NCBI GenBank assembly: GCA_002344885.1
Contig: DDUQ01000027.1
Coordinates: 906 to 25,724, forward strand
DNA from: Comamonadaceae bacterium UBA2334
Lineage (GTDB): Bacteria; Pseudomonadota; Gammaproteobacteria; Burkholderiales; Burkholderiaceae_C
DNA length: 24,819 nucleotides
Direction of reading: 5' to 3'
The translations under genes and the position numbers were made by a program. This document shows positions 1 through 6,500 of this stretch, piece after piece. Every line of letters begins with the position of its first letter. Position 1 is the stretch's first letter. Below the pieces are notes generated by a model that was not told where the DNA came from, did not search any database, and saw only the letters and a program-made list of their open reading frames with translations.

Positions 1-2
1 CC

Positions 3-269
3 CCCCCCGCCGACACCCCGCTGCTGCCGGGCTTCCTGGTTGCGTTCATCGTGCTGATGCTGGCCAACACCTCGGGCTGGGTGCCCCCGGACGTGTCGGC
101 CCTGGGCAGCCAGTGGTCACGCCACCTGCTGGTGGTGGCCATTGCCGCCGTGGGCATCAAGACCCAACCGCAAGACCTGATGAAACTGGGCTGGGCACCC
201 GTTGCCCTGCTGCTGGCCGAAACGGTGTGGATTGCTGCGCTGGCGCTGGTGGGCGCGTATGGGCTGTGA
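3..269 (+). CDS. YeiH-family putative sulfate exporter, C-terminal fragment
   Basis: The reading frame is open from the left edge and ends at TGA 267-269, so only the last 88 residues of a larger membrane protein are present. They show two hydrophobic helices separated by a short polar loop. The loop region reads VGIKTQPQDLMKLGW and is followed by ALLLAETVWIAAL, which resembles the last two helices of the YeiH/YeeF family (Cons_hypoth698, annotated as putative sulfate exporter). Members are inner-membrane proteins of roughly 330-350 residues with about ten helices; the substrate is not well established. The stop codon lies only 2 bases from the stop codon of the convergent HIT gene. The family call is by recognition of the C-terminal pattern only; the rest of the gene lies outside the window. 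Confidence 0.7.
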   Translation, partial: PPADTPLLPGFLVAFIVLMLANTSGWVPPDVSALGSQWSRHLLVVAIAAVGIKTQPQDLMKLGWAPVALLLAETVWIAALALVGAYGL

Positions 270-271
270 GT

Positions 272-676
272 TCAACGAACGTCCAGCCGCGCCGCCAGTT
301 CCCGCAAGCGCTCAATGCCAGGCTCCCGGCGTGGCCAGCCCAGAGTCGGGCCGTCGCCCTCGTAGCGCGGCAGCACGTGCATGTGAACATGGGGCACGGT
401 CTGCCAGCCGGCGGGGCGGTTGCACTGCAGGACGGTCATGCCCTGCGGCTTGAACTCGGTTTCCACCGCGCGGGCCACTTTCCACGCGGCCCGCATCATG
501 GCCGCCGCCGTGTCTTCGTCCATGTCCATCAGCGTTTCGTAAGGGTGCTTGCTCGCCACGATGACATGGCCATCGTTGACCTGCCCCGCATCCATGAAGG
601 CGAACACGTGCTCGTCCTCGTACACTTTGGCGCAAGGCCATTCGCCACTCAGCAACTTTTCAAACACCGTAGGCAT
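272..676 (-). CDS. HIT family nucleotide-binding hydrolase
   Basis: A 134-residue protein of the histidine triad superfamily. The signature HVHMHVLP covers residues 96-103, with triad histidines H96, H98 and H100. HIT proteins hydrolyse or transfer nucleotides from phosphoramidates, AMP-lysine, or dinucleoside polyphosphates in the cytosol; the exact substrate cannot be read from sequence. The N-terminal half carries the usual GQVNDGHVIVASKHP strand and helix region. ATG 676 is chosen because an AAAAGGA ribosome binding site lies about 8 bases upstream; an in-frame TTG at 694 would include that site in the coding sequence. The gene stands alone on the minus strand, convergent with the YeiH-like gene (2-base gap) and divergent from the VOC gene. 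Its upstream region is almost entirely a degenerate AT-rich repeat (691-750). Confidence 0.88.
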   Translation of the reverse strand: MPTVFEKLLSGEWPCAKVYEDEHVFAFMDAGQVNDGHVIVASKHPYETLMDMDEDTAAAMMRAAWKVARAVETEFKPQGMTVLQCNRPAGWQTVPHVHMHVLPRYEGDGPTLGWPRREPGIERLRELAARLDVR

Positions 677-690
677 GGGCAGGTTCCTTT

Positions 691-750
691 TCAAATACAG
701 TAGCTACCGATCATTATCAGACAAGCGGTAGTGTGCACTTTTCATTCAAA
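691..750 (+). repeat. AT-rich degenerate repeat, copy A
   Basis: This is one of four related stretches of about 55 bases, all in the same orientation (others at 6441-6500, 15551-15610 and 18421-18475). The shared layout is TAGCTAC or TAGCTT, then about 14 variable bases, then A-rich sequence with AAGCG, then a purine-rich patch and a T-rich end like TTTTCAT. Here TAGCTAC is at 701-707, CAAGCG at 722-727 and TTTTCAT at 739-745. The stretch fills almost the whole gap between the divergent HIT and VOC genes, so it must overlap or abut their promoters. The family assignment was made by eye. Confidence 0.55.
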
Positions 751-756
751 CACAAC

Positions 757-1197
757 ATGCCCACCGTCATTGGCATTGACCACATCTACCTTTCAGTGAG
801 CGACATGGCGCGCTCGGAGGCGTTTTACGCCACCGTGCTCGGCCAGGTGCTGGGGTTTCGGCACAACCGGTTCACGCTGGGTGACGAGCCGCATGTGCAG
901 TTCTACAACCGCCACTTTGGTTATGTGCTGCGCCCGGCCCGGGTGACCACCCGGCACGAGCCGTATTCGCCCGGGCTGCACCACTTCTGCTTCCGGGTCG
1001 ACACCGTGGCCGACGTCACCACTGCCGCACAGGCGCTCCAGGCCGCTGGCATCGCCGCCACGGACGCGAAGCACTACCCCGAGTACGCGCCCGACTACTG
1101 GGCCACGTTCTTCACCGACCCGGACGGCATCCGCCTGGAAATCACCAACTACCGCCTGGAACGCCGCCAGCGGCATGACGAATGGGACACGCTGTGA
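757..1197 (+). CDS. VOC superfamily (glyoxalase/dioxygenase-like) protein
   Basis: A 146-residue single VOC module made of two beta-alpha-beta-beta-beta repeats. Likely metal ligands are H9 in IDHIYLSV, H75 or H76 in GLHHFCF, and E128 in IRLEITNY near the C-terminus, the arrangement usual for glyoxalase I and fosfomycin-resistance-like proteins. Reaction and substrate cannot be assigned. ATG 757 is preferred, since homologous proteins normally begin just before the IDHIYL strand; a GTG at 733 is in frame but would add eight residues from a repeat element. Neither start has a clear Shine-Dalgarno sequence. The TGA stop overlaps the GTG start of the ABM gene (GTGA), so the two are translationally coupled, and an EamA exporter follows. 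Confidence 0.85.
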   Translation: MPTVIGIDHIYLSVSDMARSEAFYATVLGQVLGFRHNRFTLGDEPHVQFYNRHFGYVLRPARVTTRHEPYSPGLHHFCFRVDTVADVTTAAQALQAAGIAATDAKHYPEYAPDYWATFFTDPDGIRLEITNYRLERRQRHDEWDTL

Positions 1198-1508
1198 ACC
1201 GATTTGTGGTCATCTTCAGGGCCACGGGCCGCGACCTGGACGCCGAGTACAGCGCCACCGCCGCCCGCCTACGCGAGCTGGCGCTGACGCAGTTTGGCTG
1301 CCTGGAATTTGTGGCCGTGACCGAGGGCAACCAGGAAGTAGCCCTGTCTTACTGGCCAGATGAGGCCAGCATACGCACCTGGAAGCAACACGCCGACCAC
1401 CTGATGGCCCAACAGATGGGCCGCGAGCGCTGGTACACCCACTACAGCGTGGAAGTGGCGGAAATCAGGCGGGCGTACCAGCGCCATGACGGGCAACAAC
1501 GTGCCTGA
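1194..1508 (+). CDS. ABM-domain (antibiotic biosynthesis monooxygenase-like) protein
   Basis: A 104-residue protein with a dimeric alpha/beta-barrel ABM fold: a first strand NRFVVIFRA, a helix with AEYSATAARLRELA, a strand GCLEFVAVTEG, then EVALSYWPDEASIRTWKQH, and a terminal strand WYTHYSVEVAEI. The block YWPDEASIRTWKQHADHL is typical of the small stand-alone HmoA-like or YgiN-like members, which act on quinones, haem or aromatic substrates; the actual substrate is unknown. GTG 1194 is chosen because it gives a 4-base overlap with the VOC stop and a start immediately before the first strand; an ATG at 1182 is the alternative. The 3' end overlaps the EamA gene by 23 bases. Confidence 0.85.
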   Translation: MNRFVVIFRATGRDLDAEYSATAARLRELALTQFGCLEFVAVTEGNQEVALSYWPDEASIRTWKQHADHLMAQQMGRERWYTHYSVEVAEIRRAYQRHDGQQRA

Positions 1509-2433
1509 ACACCTGCCTGCCCCACCCCACAACCCGCTGCGCGCCGCACTTTGGATGACGGGCGCCATCACCTCGTTCAGCGCCATGGCCATTGCCGTGC
1601 GCGAACTGAAAGGGGCGCACGACACGTTCGAGATCATGACCGTGCGGTCGCTGGTGGGCCTGCTCATCGTGGTGGCGGTGGCGGCTGCCATGGGGCGGTT
1701 GCACGAAGTCAGTGCCCGGCGGCTGGGCGGCCATGTGTTGCGCAACGCCATCCACTTCACCGGCCAGAACCTCTGGATCCTTGCGGTCACCCTCATTCCG
1801 CTGGCCCAGGTGTTCGCGCTGGAGTTCACCACGCCCATCTGGGTGCTGATCCTGTCGCCGTTTTTTCTGGGTGAAAAGCTGACGCGGCCGCGCGTGCTGG
1901 CCGCCACACTCGGGTTTGTCGGCATCCTGGTGGTGGCCCGGCCCGATGTGGGCGGCCTGAACCTCGGCATGCTGGCCGCAGCCGCCAGCGCGGTGTGTTT
2001 TGCGCTGACTGGCATCACCACCAAAGTGCTGACACGGTACGAAGGCATCGTGTCCATCATGTTCTGGCTGACGCTGCTGCAGGGGGTGTTCGGTGCCACC
2101 CTGGCGCTGTGGGATGGCGCGGTGCGCTGGCCCACCGCAGCCACCTGGCCGTGGCTGCTGGTGATCGGCGTGACCGGCGTCGTGGCGCACTTCTGTCTGA
2201 CCAGTGCGCTGCGCCTGGCATCGACCTCGTTCGTGATGCCCATCGATTTCGCGCGGCTGCCCCTGATTGCCGTGGCGGGCGCGGTGCTGTACGGCGAAGC
2301 GATCGAAGTGACCGTGCTGGCCGGTGCCGCACTGATTTTTGCGGGCAACTACCTCAACATCTGGGCCGAAACACGGCGGACGCGCGGCGGTCACGCAGCT
2401 GACGGCAGGCCGTCAGGCGCACCTCACCCGTGA
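1486..2433 (+). CDS. EamA/DMT-superfamily transporter
   Basis: A 315-residue inner-membrane protein with about ten predicted helices arranged as two EamA repeats (roughly residues 18-148 and 160-290). The first repeat ends in FTTPIWVLILSPFFLGEKLT and a GFVGILVV helix, the second in DFARLPLIAVAGAVLYGE and an IFAGNYL helix; these are the duplicated signatures of drug/metabolite transporters. Members export metabolites, amino acids or other small molecules; no substrate can be assigned here. ATG 1486 overlaps the ABM gene by 23 bases; a GTG at 1501 is an alternative start. The overlaps with the ABM and VOC genes suggest one operon, perhaps conversion plus export of a small molecule (inference). 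The gene converges on the J-domain gene across 43 bases. Confidence 0.9.
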   Translation: MTGNNVPEHLPAPPHNPLRAALWMTGAITSFSAMAIAVRELKGAHDTFEIMTVRSLVGLLIVVAVAAAMGRLHEVSARRLGGHVLRNAIHFTGQNLWILAVTLIPLAQVFALEFTTPIWVLILSPFFLGEKLTRPRVLAATLGFVGILVVARPDVGGLNLGMLAAAASAVCFALTGITTKVLTRYEGIVSIMFWLTLLQGVFGATLALWDGAVRWPTAATWPWLLVIGVTGVVAHFCLTSALRLASTSFVMPIDFARLPLIAVAGAVLYGEAIEVTVLAGAALIFAGNYLNIWAETRRTRGGHAADGRPSGAPHP

Positions 2434-2476
2434 CATGGCGGGGCGTGAGGTCAAGGGGCAGAGGGCCGGTGACCTG

Positions 2477-3688
2477 TCACCACGCATCCCAGCCCTGCAC
2501 AGGGGCACGCAGCGTGTGTGCCCGTTCCGCCCGCTGCGCCAGCTTGCGTTGACTGGTCAGCCAGGGCTTCAGCCCACCGGGTTGCTGCGCCAGCTCCAGG
2601 TCGGCTTGCAGCCTCTGCACTGACTCGGTCAGCTCGCCTTCCTGCGCCATCAGCAACTGCTTCAGGGTATTGGCGTTCAGGCCCATGTGGGGCGGCACGC
2701 CGAACTCGTGGCACAGCGTCTGCTGGGTGCGGGCGCGCTGGCGCTCCAGCTCGGCCACCTGGGCCTTGACGAGCAGGGTCAGGCTGTTCAGCTTGTCGTC
2801 GGGCAGGCTGGCCACAGCTTGCGGGTCGGCCAGGGCGACACGCTGCTGGATGTCCATCAGCGTCACGATGTCTTTGCGGGCATAGGCCGCGTTGGCCTCG
2901 CTCATCAGCGCGGTTTTGCGCAGGCGCGCTTGCTCGTCGGGCTCGCGGTCGGGGTGCAAGGCACCGGCCAGCTGGCGATACAGGGTGCGCAGGCTGGTGT
3001 CGGCATCGCCTTGCAGGGCAGCTTGCAAGGCCTGTGCGGCGTTGGGCGCTTTGGCTCTGGCCTTGGCCGCCTGTTTGGCTTTGCGTTTGGCGGCGGTGGC
3101 CTCGCGGGCGGCTTCTTCCTGGGCCGCTGATTCCTGCATGCGGGCTTTGGCGGCAGCCATCACGTCGGCCAGCGTGGCGTCGGGGTCGTGGGGCATGAAG
3201 GATTCGCCCATCATGGCCTCCAGCTGGGCTTTCATGTCCTGGGCGTGGGCGCGTGCTTTGTCGGCCAGGCTCTGCGGGCTGTGACGGTCGTGCACAGCGG
3301 CCATGTCGGCATGACCCGCCGCCACCAGGTGGGCCGACAGGTTGCACACCGTTTGCACCATTAGCTGGCGTTGCGCGGGCGTGGGCGTGAACGGCAGCTG
3401 ATGCTGCTGCAGCTGCGCATCCAGCCACAGGGCCATCTGCTTCATCAGTGACTGGTGCTGCGCGGTCAGCGGAAACACCTGCTGCGTCAACGCGTGCCGA
3501 TGCGCCAACGACAGCGCTTCCATCTCGGCCAACTGGGCTTTCAGCTTGTCCACCCGCGCCAGTTGCAGGTTGTAGGCACGGGCCGCAGCAGACAGCCGGG
3601 CCCCGGCGTGGGGCACCACCTGCAGGCGGCCCAGCGTGGCCACGTCGACGGGCACGGGGGCATCTTCAAACAGGGGCAAGGATGGCAT
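2477..3688 (-). CDS. Large protein with internal J domain (DnaJ-like co-chaperone)
   Basis: A 403-residue soluble protein. Residues about 30-100 are helical and glutamine/leucine-rich (probable coiled coil). Residues 193-214 form an Ala/Lys/Arg-rich linker. A J domain follows: TLYRQLAGALHPDRE with the invariant HPD at 245-247, then a helix containing ALMSEANAAYARKDIVTLM. A second helical, probably coiled-coil region runs from about residue 300 to 370. There is no Gly/Phe region, zinc-finger domain or canonical DnaJ C-terminal domain, so this is a class III (type C) J protein. J domains stimulate the ATPase of DnaK-type Hsp70s; the client specificity of this one is unknown. It is divergent from radA across 54 bases. 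No clear Shine-Dalgarno site precedes ATG 3688. Confidence 0.8.
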   Translation of the reverse strand: MPSLPLFEDAPVPVDVATLGRLQVVPHAGARLSAAARAYNLQLARVDKLKAQLAEMEALSLAHRHALTQQVFPLTAQHQSLMKQMALWLDAQLQQHQLPFTPTPAQRQLMVQTVCNLSAHLVAAGHADMAAVHDRHSPQSLADKARAHAQDMKAQLEAMMGESFMPHDPDATLADVMAAAKARMQESAAQEEAAREATAAKRKAKQAAKARAKAPNAAQALQAALQGDADTSLRTLYRQLAGALHPDREPDEQARLRKTALMSEANAAYARKDIVTLMDIQQRVALADPQAVASLPDDKLNSLTLLVKAQVAELERQRARTQQTLCHEFGVPPHMGLNANTLKQLLMAQEGELTESVQRLQADLELAQQPGGLKPWLTSQRKLAQRAERAHTLRAPVQGWDAW

Positions 3689-3728
3689 GGCAGCAGGCGT
3701 GTGCAGGGCAGAGAGGGCGGCTGCGGAC

Positions 3729-3736
3729 TATATAGT
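3729..3736 (+). promoter_or_regulatory. Possible -10 element of a leaderless radA promoter
   Basis: The string TATATAGT occurs immediately upstream of radA; the best hexamer, TATAGT (3731-3736), ends 6 bases before the ATG at 3743. Transcription would then begin at or next to the start codon. I see no Shine-Dalgarno sequence between them, which fits a leaderless message, but also no good -35 hexamer at 16-18 bases spacing. Confidence 0.35.
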
Positions 3737-3742
3737 GCGCGC

Positions 3743-5203
3743 ATGGCCAAAGACAAAACCGTTTACACCTGCACCGAATGCGGCGGCACCAGCCCCAAAT
3801 GGCTGGGCAAGTGCCCCAGTTGCGGCGCATGGAACACACTGATTGAAGCGGTGGCCGAAACCGCCGCGCCCGCCGCCAAAAACCGCTTTGCCTCGCTGGC
3901 CGCTGCGCAGCCGGTGACCACCCTGGCCGACATTGACGCCGCCGATTTCGAGCGCTTGCCCACCGGCCTGGACGAGCTGGACCGCGTGCTGGGCGGCGGC
4001 ATGGTGGAGGGCGGCGTGGTGCTGATTGGCGGCGACCCCGGCATTGGCAAAAGCACGCTGCTGTTGCAGGCGCTGCACCAGCTCAGTTTGCGCATGCCGA
4101 GCACCGCCGGGCCGTCCCAAGGTGCGAGAGCCCCCTCGGGGGGCAGCGACCAGAGGGAGAGTGGGGGCACGCTGTACGTGACAGGTGAAGAATCGGGCGC
4201 CCAAGTGGCCTTGCGCTCTCGCCGCCTGGGGCTGGATGGCAGCCAGGTGCGGGTGCTGGCCGAGATTTCCGTGGAAAAGATTCTGGCCACCATCGAAGCC
4301 GAGCGACCGACTGTGTGCGTGATCGACTCCATTCAAACCGTGTACTCCGAGCAGCTCACCTCGGCCCCCGGCTCGGTGGCGCAGGTGCGCGAATGTGCCG
4401 CCCAGCTCACGCGCACCGCCAAGGCGACGGGTGTGACGGTGGTGCTGGTGGGCCATGTGACCAAAGAAGGCGCGCTGGCCGGCCCGCGTGTGCTGGAGCA
4501 CATGGTGGACACGGTGCTGTACTTCGAGGGCGACACGCACAGCAACTTCCGCCTCATCCGCGCCATCAAAAACCGCTTTGGCGCGGTGAACGAGATTGGC
4601 GTGTTCGCCATGACCGAAAAGGGTCTGAAGGGCGTGAGCAACCCCAGCGCCATTTTTCTGAGCCAACACGCCGAGCCCGTGCCCGGCAGTTGCGTGATGG
4701 TGACGCTGGAAGGCACGCGCCCGCTGCTGGTGGAAATTCAGGCGCTGGTGGATGAAGGCGGCCCCAGCCCGCGCCGCCTGTCGGTCGGCCTGGAGCGCGA
4801 CCGCCTGGCCATGCTGCTGGCGGTGCTGCACCGCCACGCGGGAGTGGCGTGCATGGATCAGGACGTGTTCGTGAATGCGGTGGGCGGCGTGCGCATTTCC
4901 GAGCCTGCCGCCGACCTGGCCGTCATGCTGTCCATCAGCAGCAGCCTGCGCGGGCGTGCCTTGCCCAAAGGGTTTCTGGCGTTTGGCGAGGTGGGCCTGG
5001 CAGGCGAGGTGCGCCCCGCCCCACGCGGCCAGGACCGTCTGAAAGAGGCCGCCAAGCTGGGTTTCAGTGTGGCCGTGGTGCCCAAGGCCAACGCCCCCAA
5101 GGCCAGTCACCTGAAAACCCACGCCAAAGACTTCGAGGGACTGACCATCCACACGGTGGATCGCATTGAAGAGGCAATGGAAGTGGTCAGGGGCCTGAGC
5201 TGA
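3743..5203 (+). CDS. radA: DNA repair protein RadA (branch migration ATPase)
   Basis: A 486-residue RadA (Sms). RadA is a RecA-like hexameric helicase that processes recombination intermediates and extends heteroduplex with RecA. The domains in order are a four-cysteine zinc finger (C10, C13, C24, C27), a RecA-like ATPase with Walker A GDPGIGKS at 97-104, the RadA-specific KNRFG motif at 276-280, and a C-terminal Lon-protease-like domain. ATG 3743 is chosen because MAKDKTVYTC is the standard RadA N-terminus. An unusual 24-residue Gly/Ser/Arg-rich segment (residues 119-142) is inserted between the Walker A helix and the TLYVTGEES strand; its DNA looks like an intergenic repeat. Without it the protein would be close to the usual length of about 460. 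The stop overlaps the next start (TGATG). Confidence 0.97.
   Translation: MAKDKTVYTCTECGGTSPKWLGKCPSCGAWNTLIEAVAETAAPAAKNRFASLAAAQPVTTLADIDAADFERLPTGLDELDRVLGGGMVEGGVVLIGGDPGIGKSTLLLQALHQLSLRMPSTAGPSQGARAPSGGSDQRESGGTLYVTGEESGAQVALRSRRLGLDGSQVRVLAEISVEKILATIEAERPTVCVIDSIQTVYSEQLTSAPGSVAQVRECAAQLTRTAKATGVTVVLVGHVTKEGALAGPRVLEHMVDTVLYFEGDTHSNFRLIRAIKNRFGAVNEIGVFAMTEKGLKGVSNPSAIFLSQHAEPVPGSCVMVTLEGTRPLLVEIQALVDEGGPSPRRLSVGLERDRLAMLLAVLHRHAGVACMDQDVFVNAVGGVRISEPAADLAVMLSISSSLRGRALPKGFLAFGEVGLAGEVRPAPRGQDRLKEAAKLGFSVAVVPKANAPKASHLKTHAKDFEGLTIHTVDRIEEAMEVVRGLS
4097..4168 (+). repeat. In-frame palindromic-repeat-like insertion within radA
   Basis: These 72 bases (24 codons) encode radA residues 119-142, which have no counterpart in the E. 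coli RadA sequence as I recall it (the Walker A helix there runs almost directly into TLYVTGEES). They contain a GC palindrome, CCCCCTCGGGGGG at 4131-4143, followed by GCAGCGACC. This resembles a GC-palindrome repeat I associate with intergenic regions of Comamonadaceae genomes. The length is a multiple of three and no stop codon is introduced, so the reading frame is kept. The repeat identity is from memory and was not checked by search. Confidence 0.6.
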
Positions 5204-6483
5204 TGCCCGAAACCGAGCACACCCGCCCCCTGGCGCTGCTGACCCACACGGCCAAATGGCTGCTGCTGGCCTGTGCCGTGGCTGCGCTGGCGGGCACGGC
5301 ATCGGCCGCGTTCCTGTTCGCGCTGGACTGGGCCACCGAGACACGCAGCGCGAACCGCTGGCTGATCTGGCTGTTGCCACTGGCCGGGTTTGCGGTGGGC
5401 TGGGTGTACTGGCGTTTCGGCCAGTCGGTGGAGGCGGGCAACAACCTGCTGATCGACGAAATCCACGACCCGAAGCGGGTGGTGCCACTTCGCCTGGCAC
5501 CGATGATCCTCGGCGGCACGGTGCTGTCGCACCTGTTCGGCGCATCGGTGGGACGGGAGGGCACGGCGGTGCAGATGGGCGGTGCCCTGGCCGACCAGTT
5601 GACCCACCTGTGCAGGCTGGACCGGGCCGACCGCCGCACCATCCTGATGGCGGGCATTGCGGCGGGCTTTGCGTCGGTGTTCGGCACACCCCTGGCAGGT
5701 GCCGTGTTTGCGCTGGAGGTGCTGGCACTGGGCCGACTGCGCGCCGATGCTTTCATGCCGTGCGTGGTGGCCGCCGTGGTGGCCGACCAGGTGGGCCAGA
5801 TGTGGGGTGTGCACCACACACATTACGCCACCGGCAGCCTGCCCGCCATCGGCATCTGGCCGTTGCTGGCCGTGGCAGGGGCCGGTGCGGTGTTCGGCCT
5901 CACGGGCCAAGCGTTTGCCAAGGCCACCCATGCGGTGTCGGGGTTCATGAAACGGCACATTGCCTACCCACCACTGCGCCCCCTGCTGGGTGGCACGCTC
6001 GTGGCCTGCGCCGTGTGGGCGGTGGGCACCGACCGCTACATCGGTTTGGGGATTCCGACCATCGTGGACGCTTTTGCCCAGCCACTGCCCGCCTGGGACT
6101 TTCTGGGCAAGTTGGCATTCACCATCGCATCGCTGGGCAGCGGGTTCAAGGGGGGGGAAGTGACACCGCTGTTCTACATCGGGGCCACCCTGGGCAACGC
6201 GCTGGCCCCCGTGCTGAACTTGCCCATCGGCATGCTGGCGGGCATCGGTCTGGTGGCGGTGTTTGCCGGCGCATCCAACACGCCCATTGCCTGCACGCTG
6301 ATGGCCATGGAGTTGTTCGGCCCCGGCATCGGGGTGTTTGCAGGTGTGGCCTGCGCCATGAGCTATGTGTGCTCAGGGCATGCCGGCATTTACCACGCGC
6401 AGCGGGTCTCCCACCTCAAAACGGGACAGCCCACCGCGACAAACAAAGAAAATAGCTTAAAAGTCAATACAGAAAAGCGATGA
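5203..6483 (+). CDS. CLC-family antiporter, probably fluoride-type (CLC-F)
   Basis: A 426-residue polytopic membrane protein of the CLC chloride channel/transporter family. The gating glutamate is E119 in GREGTAVQMGG. The selectivity loop, which is GSGIP with a central serine in chloride transporters, here reads AGNNLL with N80 at that position, and the later motif is GFKGGEVTPLF rather than the chloride-type GGIFAP pattern. From family knowledge, these replacements mark the fluoride/proton antiporters (CLC-F) that expel fluoride. No cytoplasmic CBS domains are present, as usual for prokaryotic CLC-F. The start overlaps the radA stop (TGATG), indicating coupling; no fluoride riboswitch is visible. 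The last residues (KENSLKVNTEKR) are encoded by an AT-rich repeat. Confidence 0.85.
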   Translation: MPETEHTRPLALLTHTAKWLLLACAVAALAGTASAAFLFALDWATETRSANRWLIWLLPLAGFAVGWVYWRFGQSVEAGNNLLIDEIHDPKRVVPLRLAPMILGGTVLSHLFGASVGREGTAVQMGGALADQLTHLCRLDRADRRTILMAGIAAGFASVFGTPLAGAVFALEVLALGRLRADAFMPCVVAAVVADQVGQMWGVHHTHYATGSLPAIGIWPLLAVAGAGAVFGLTGQAFAKATHAVSGFMKRHIAYPPLRPLLGGTLVACAVWAVGTDRYIGLGIPTIVDAFAQPLPAWDFLGKLAFTIASLGSGFKGGEVTPLFYIGATLGNALAPVLNLPIGMLAGIGLVAVFAGASNTPIACTLMAMELFGPGIGVFAGVACAMSYVCSGHAGIYHAQRVSHLKTGQPTATNKENSLKVNTEKR

Positions 6484-6500
6484 AGGCATTTTTGATATGA
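6441..6500 (+). repeat. AT-rich degenerate repeat, copy B
   Basis: This stretch has the same layout as copy A: TAGCTT at 6453-6458, ATACAG, AAAAGCG at 6473-6479, then GAAGGC followed by TTTTTGAT. It contains the end of the CLC gene including its TGA (6481-6483), a GAAGG that can act as ribosome binding site for the next gene, and that gene's ATG (6497). It is clearly lower in GC than the flanking coding DNA. Confidence 0.55.

Noticed and set aside
1269..2394. Two long minus-strand frames opposite the EamA gene
   Set aside because: Both are antisense shadows with biased composition and no recognisable motif.
3455..3742. Upstream extension of the radA reading frame by 96 codons
   Set aside because: It runs through the J-domain gene's 5' end and the divergent promoter, and the standard RadA N-terminus (MAKDKTVYTC) starts at 3743.
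5150..5203. Fluoride riboswitch in front of the CLC gene
   Set aside because: The CLC start overlaps the radA stop and the upstream bases are RadA coding sequence; no riboswitch-like leader can be present there.
3728..5728. 666-codon open frame on the minus strand opposite radA and the CLC gene
   Set aside because: His/Gln/Ala/Gly-rich translation without any domain pattern; it is the antisense shadow of two clear genes in GC-rich DNA.
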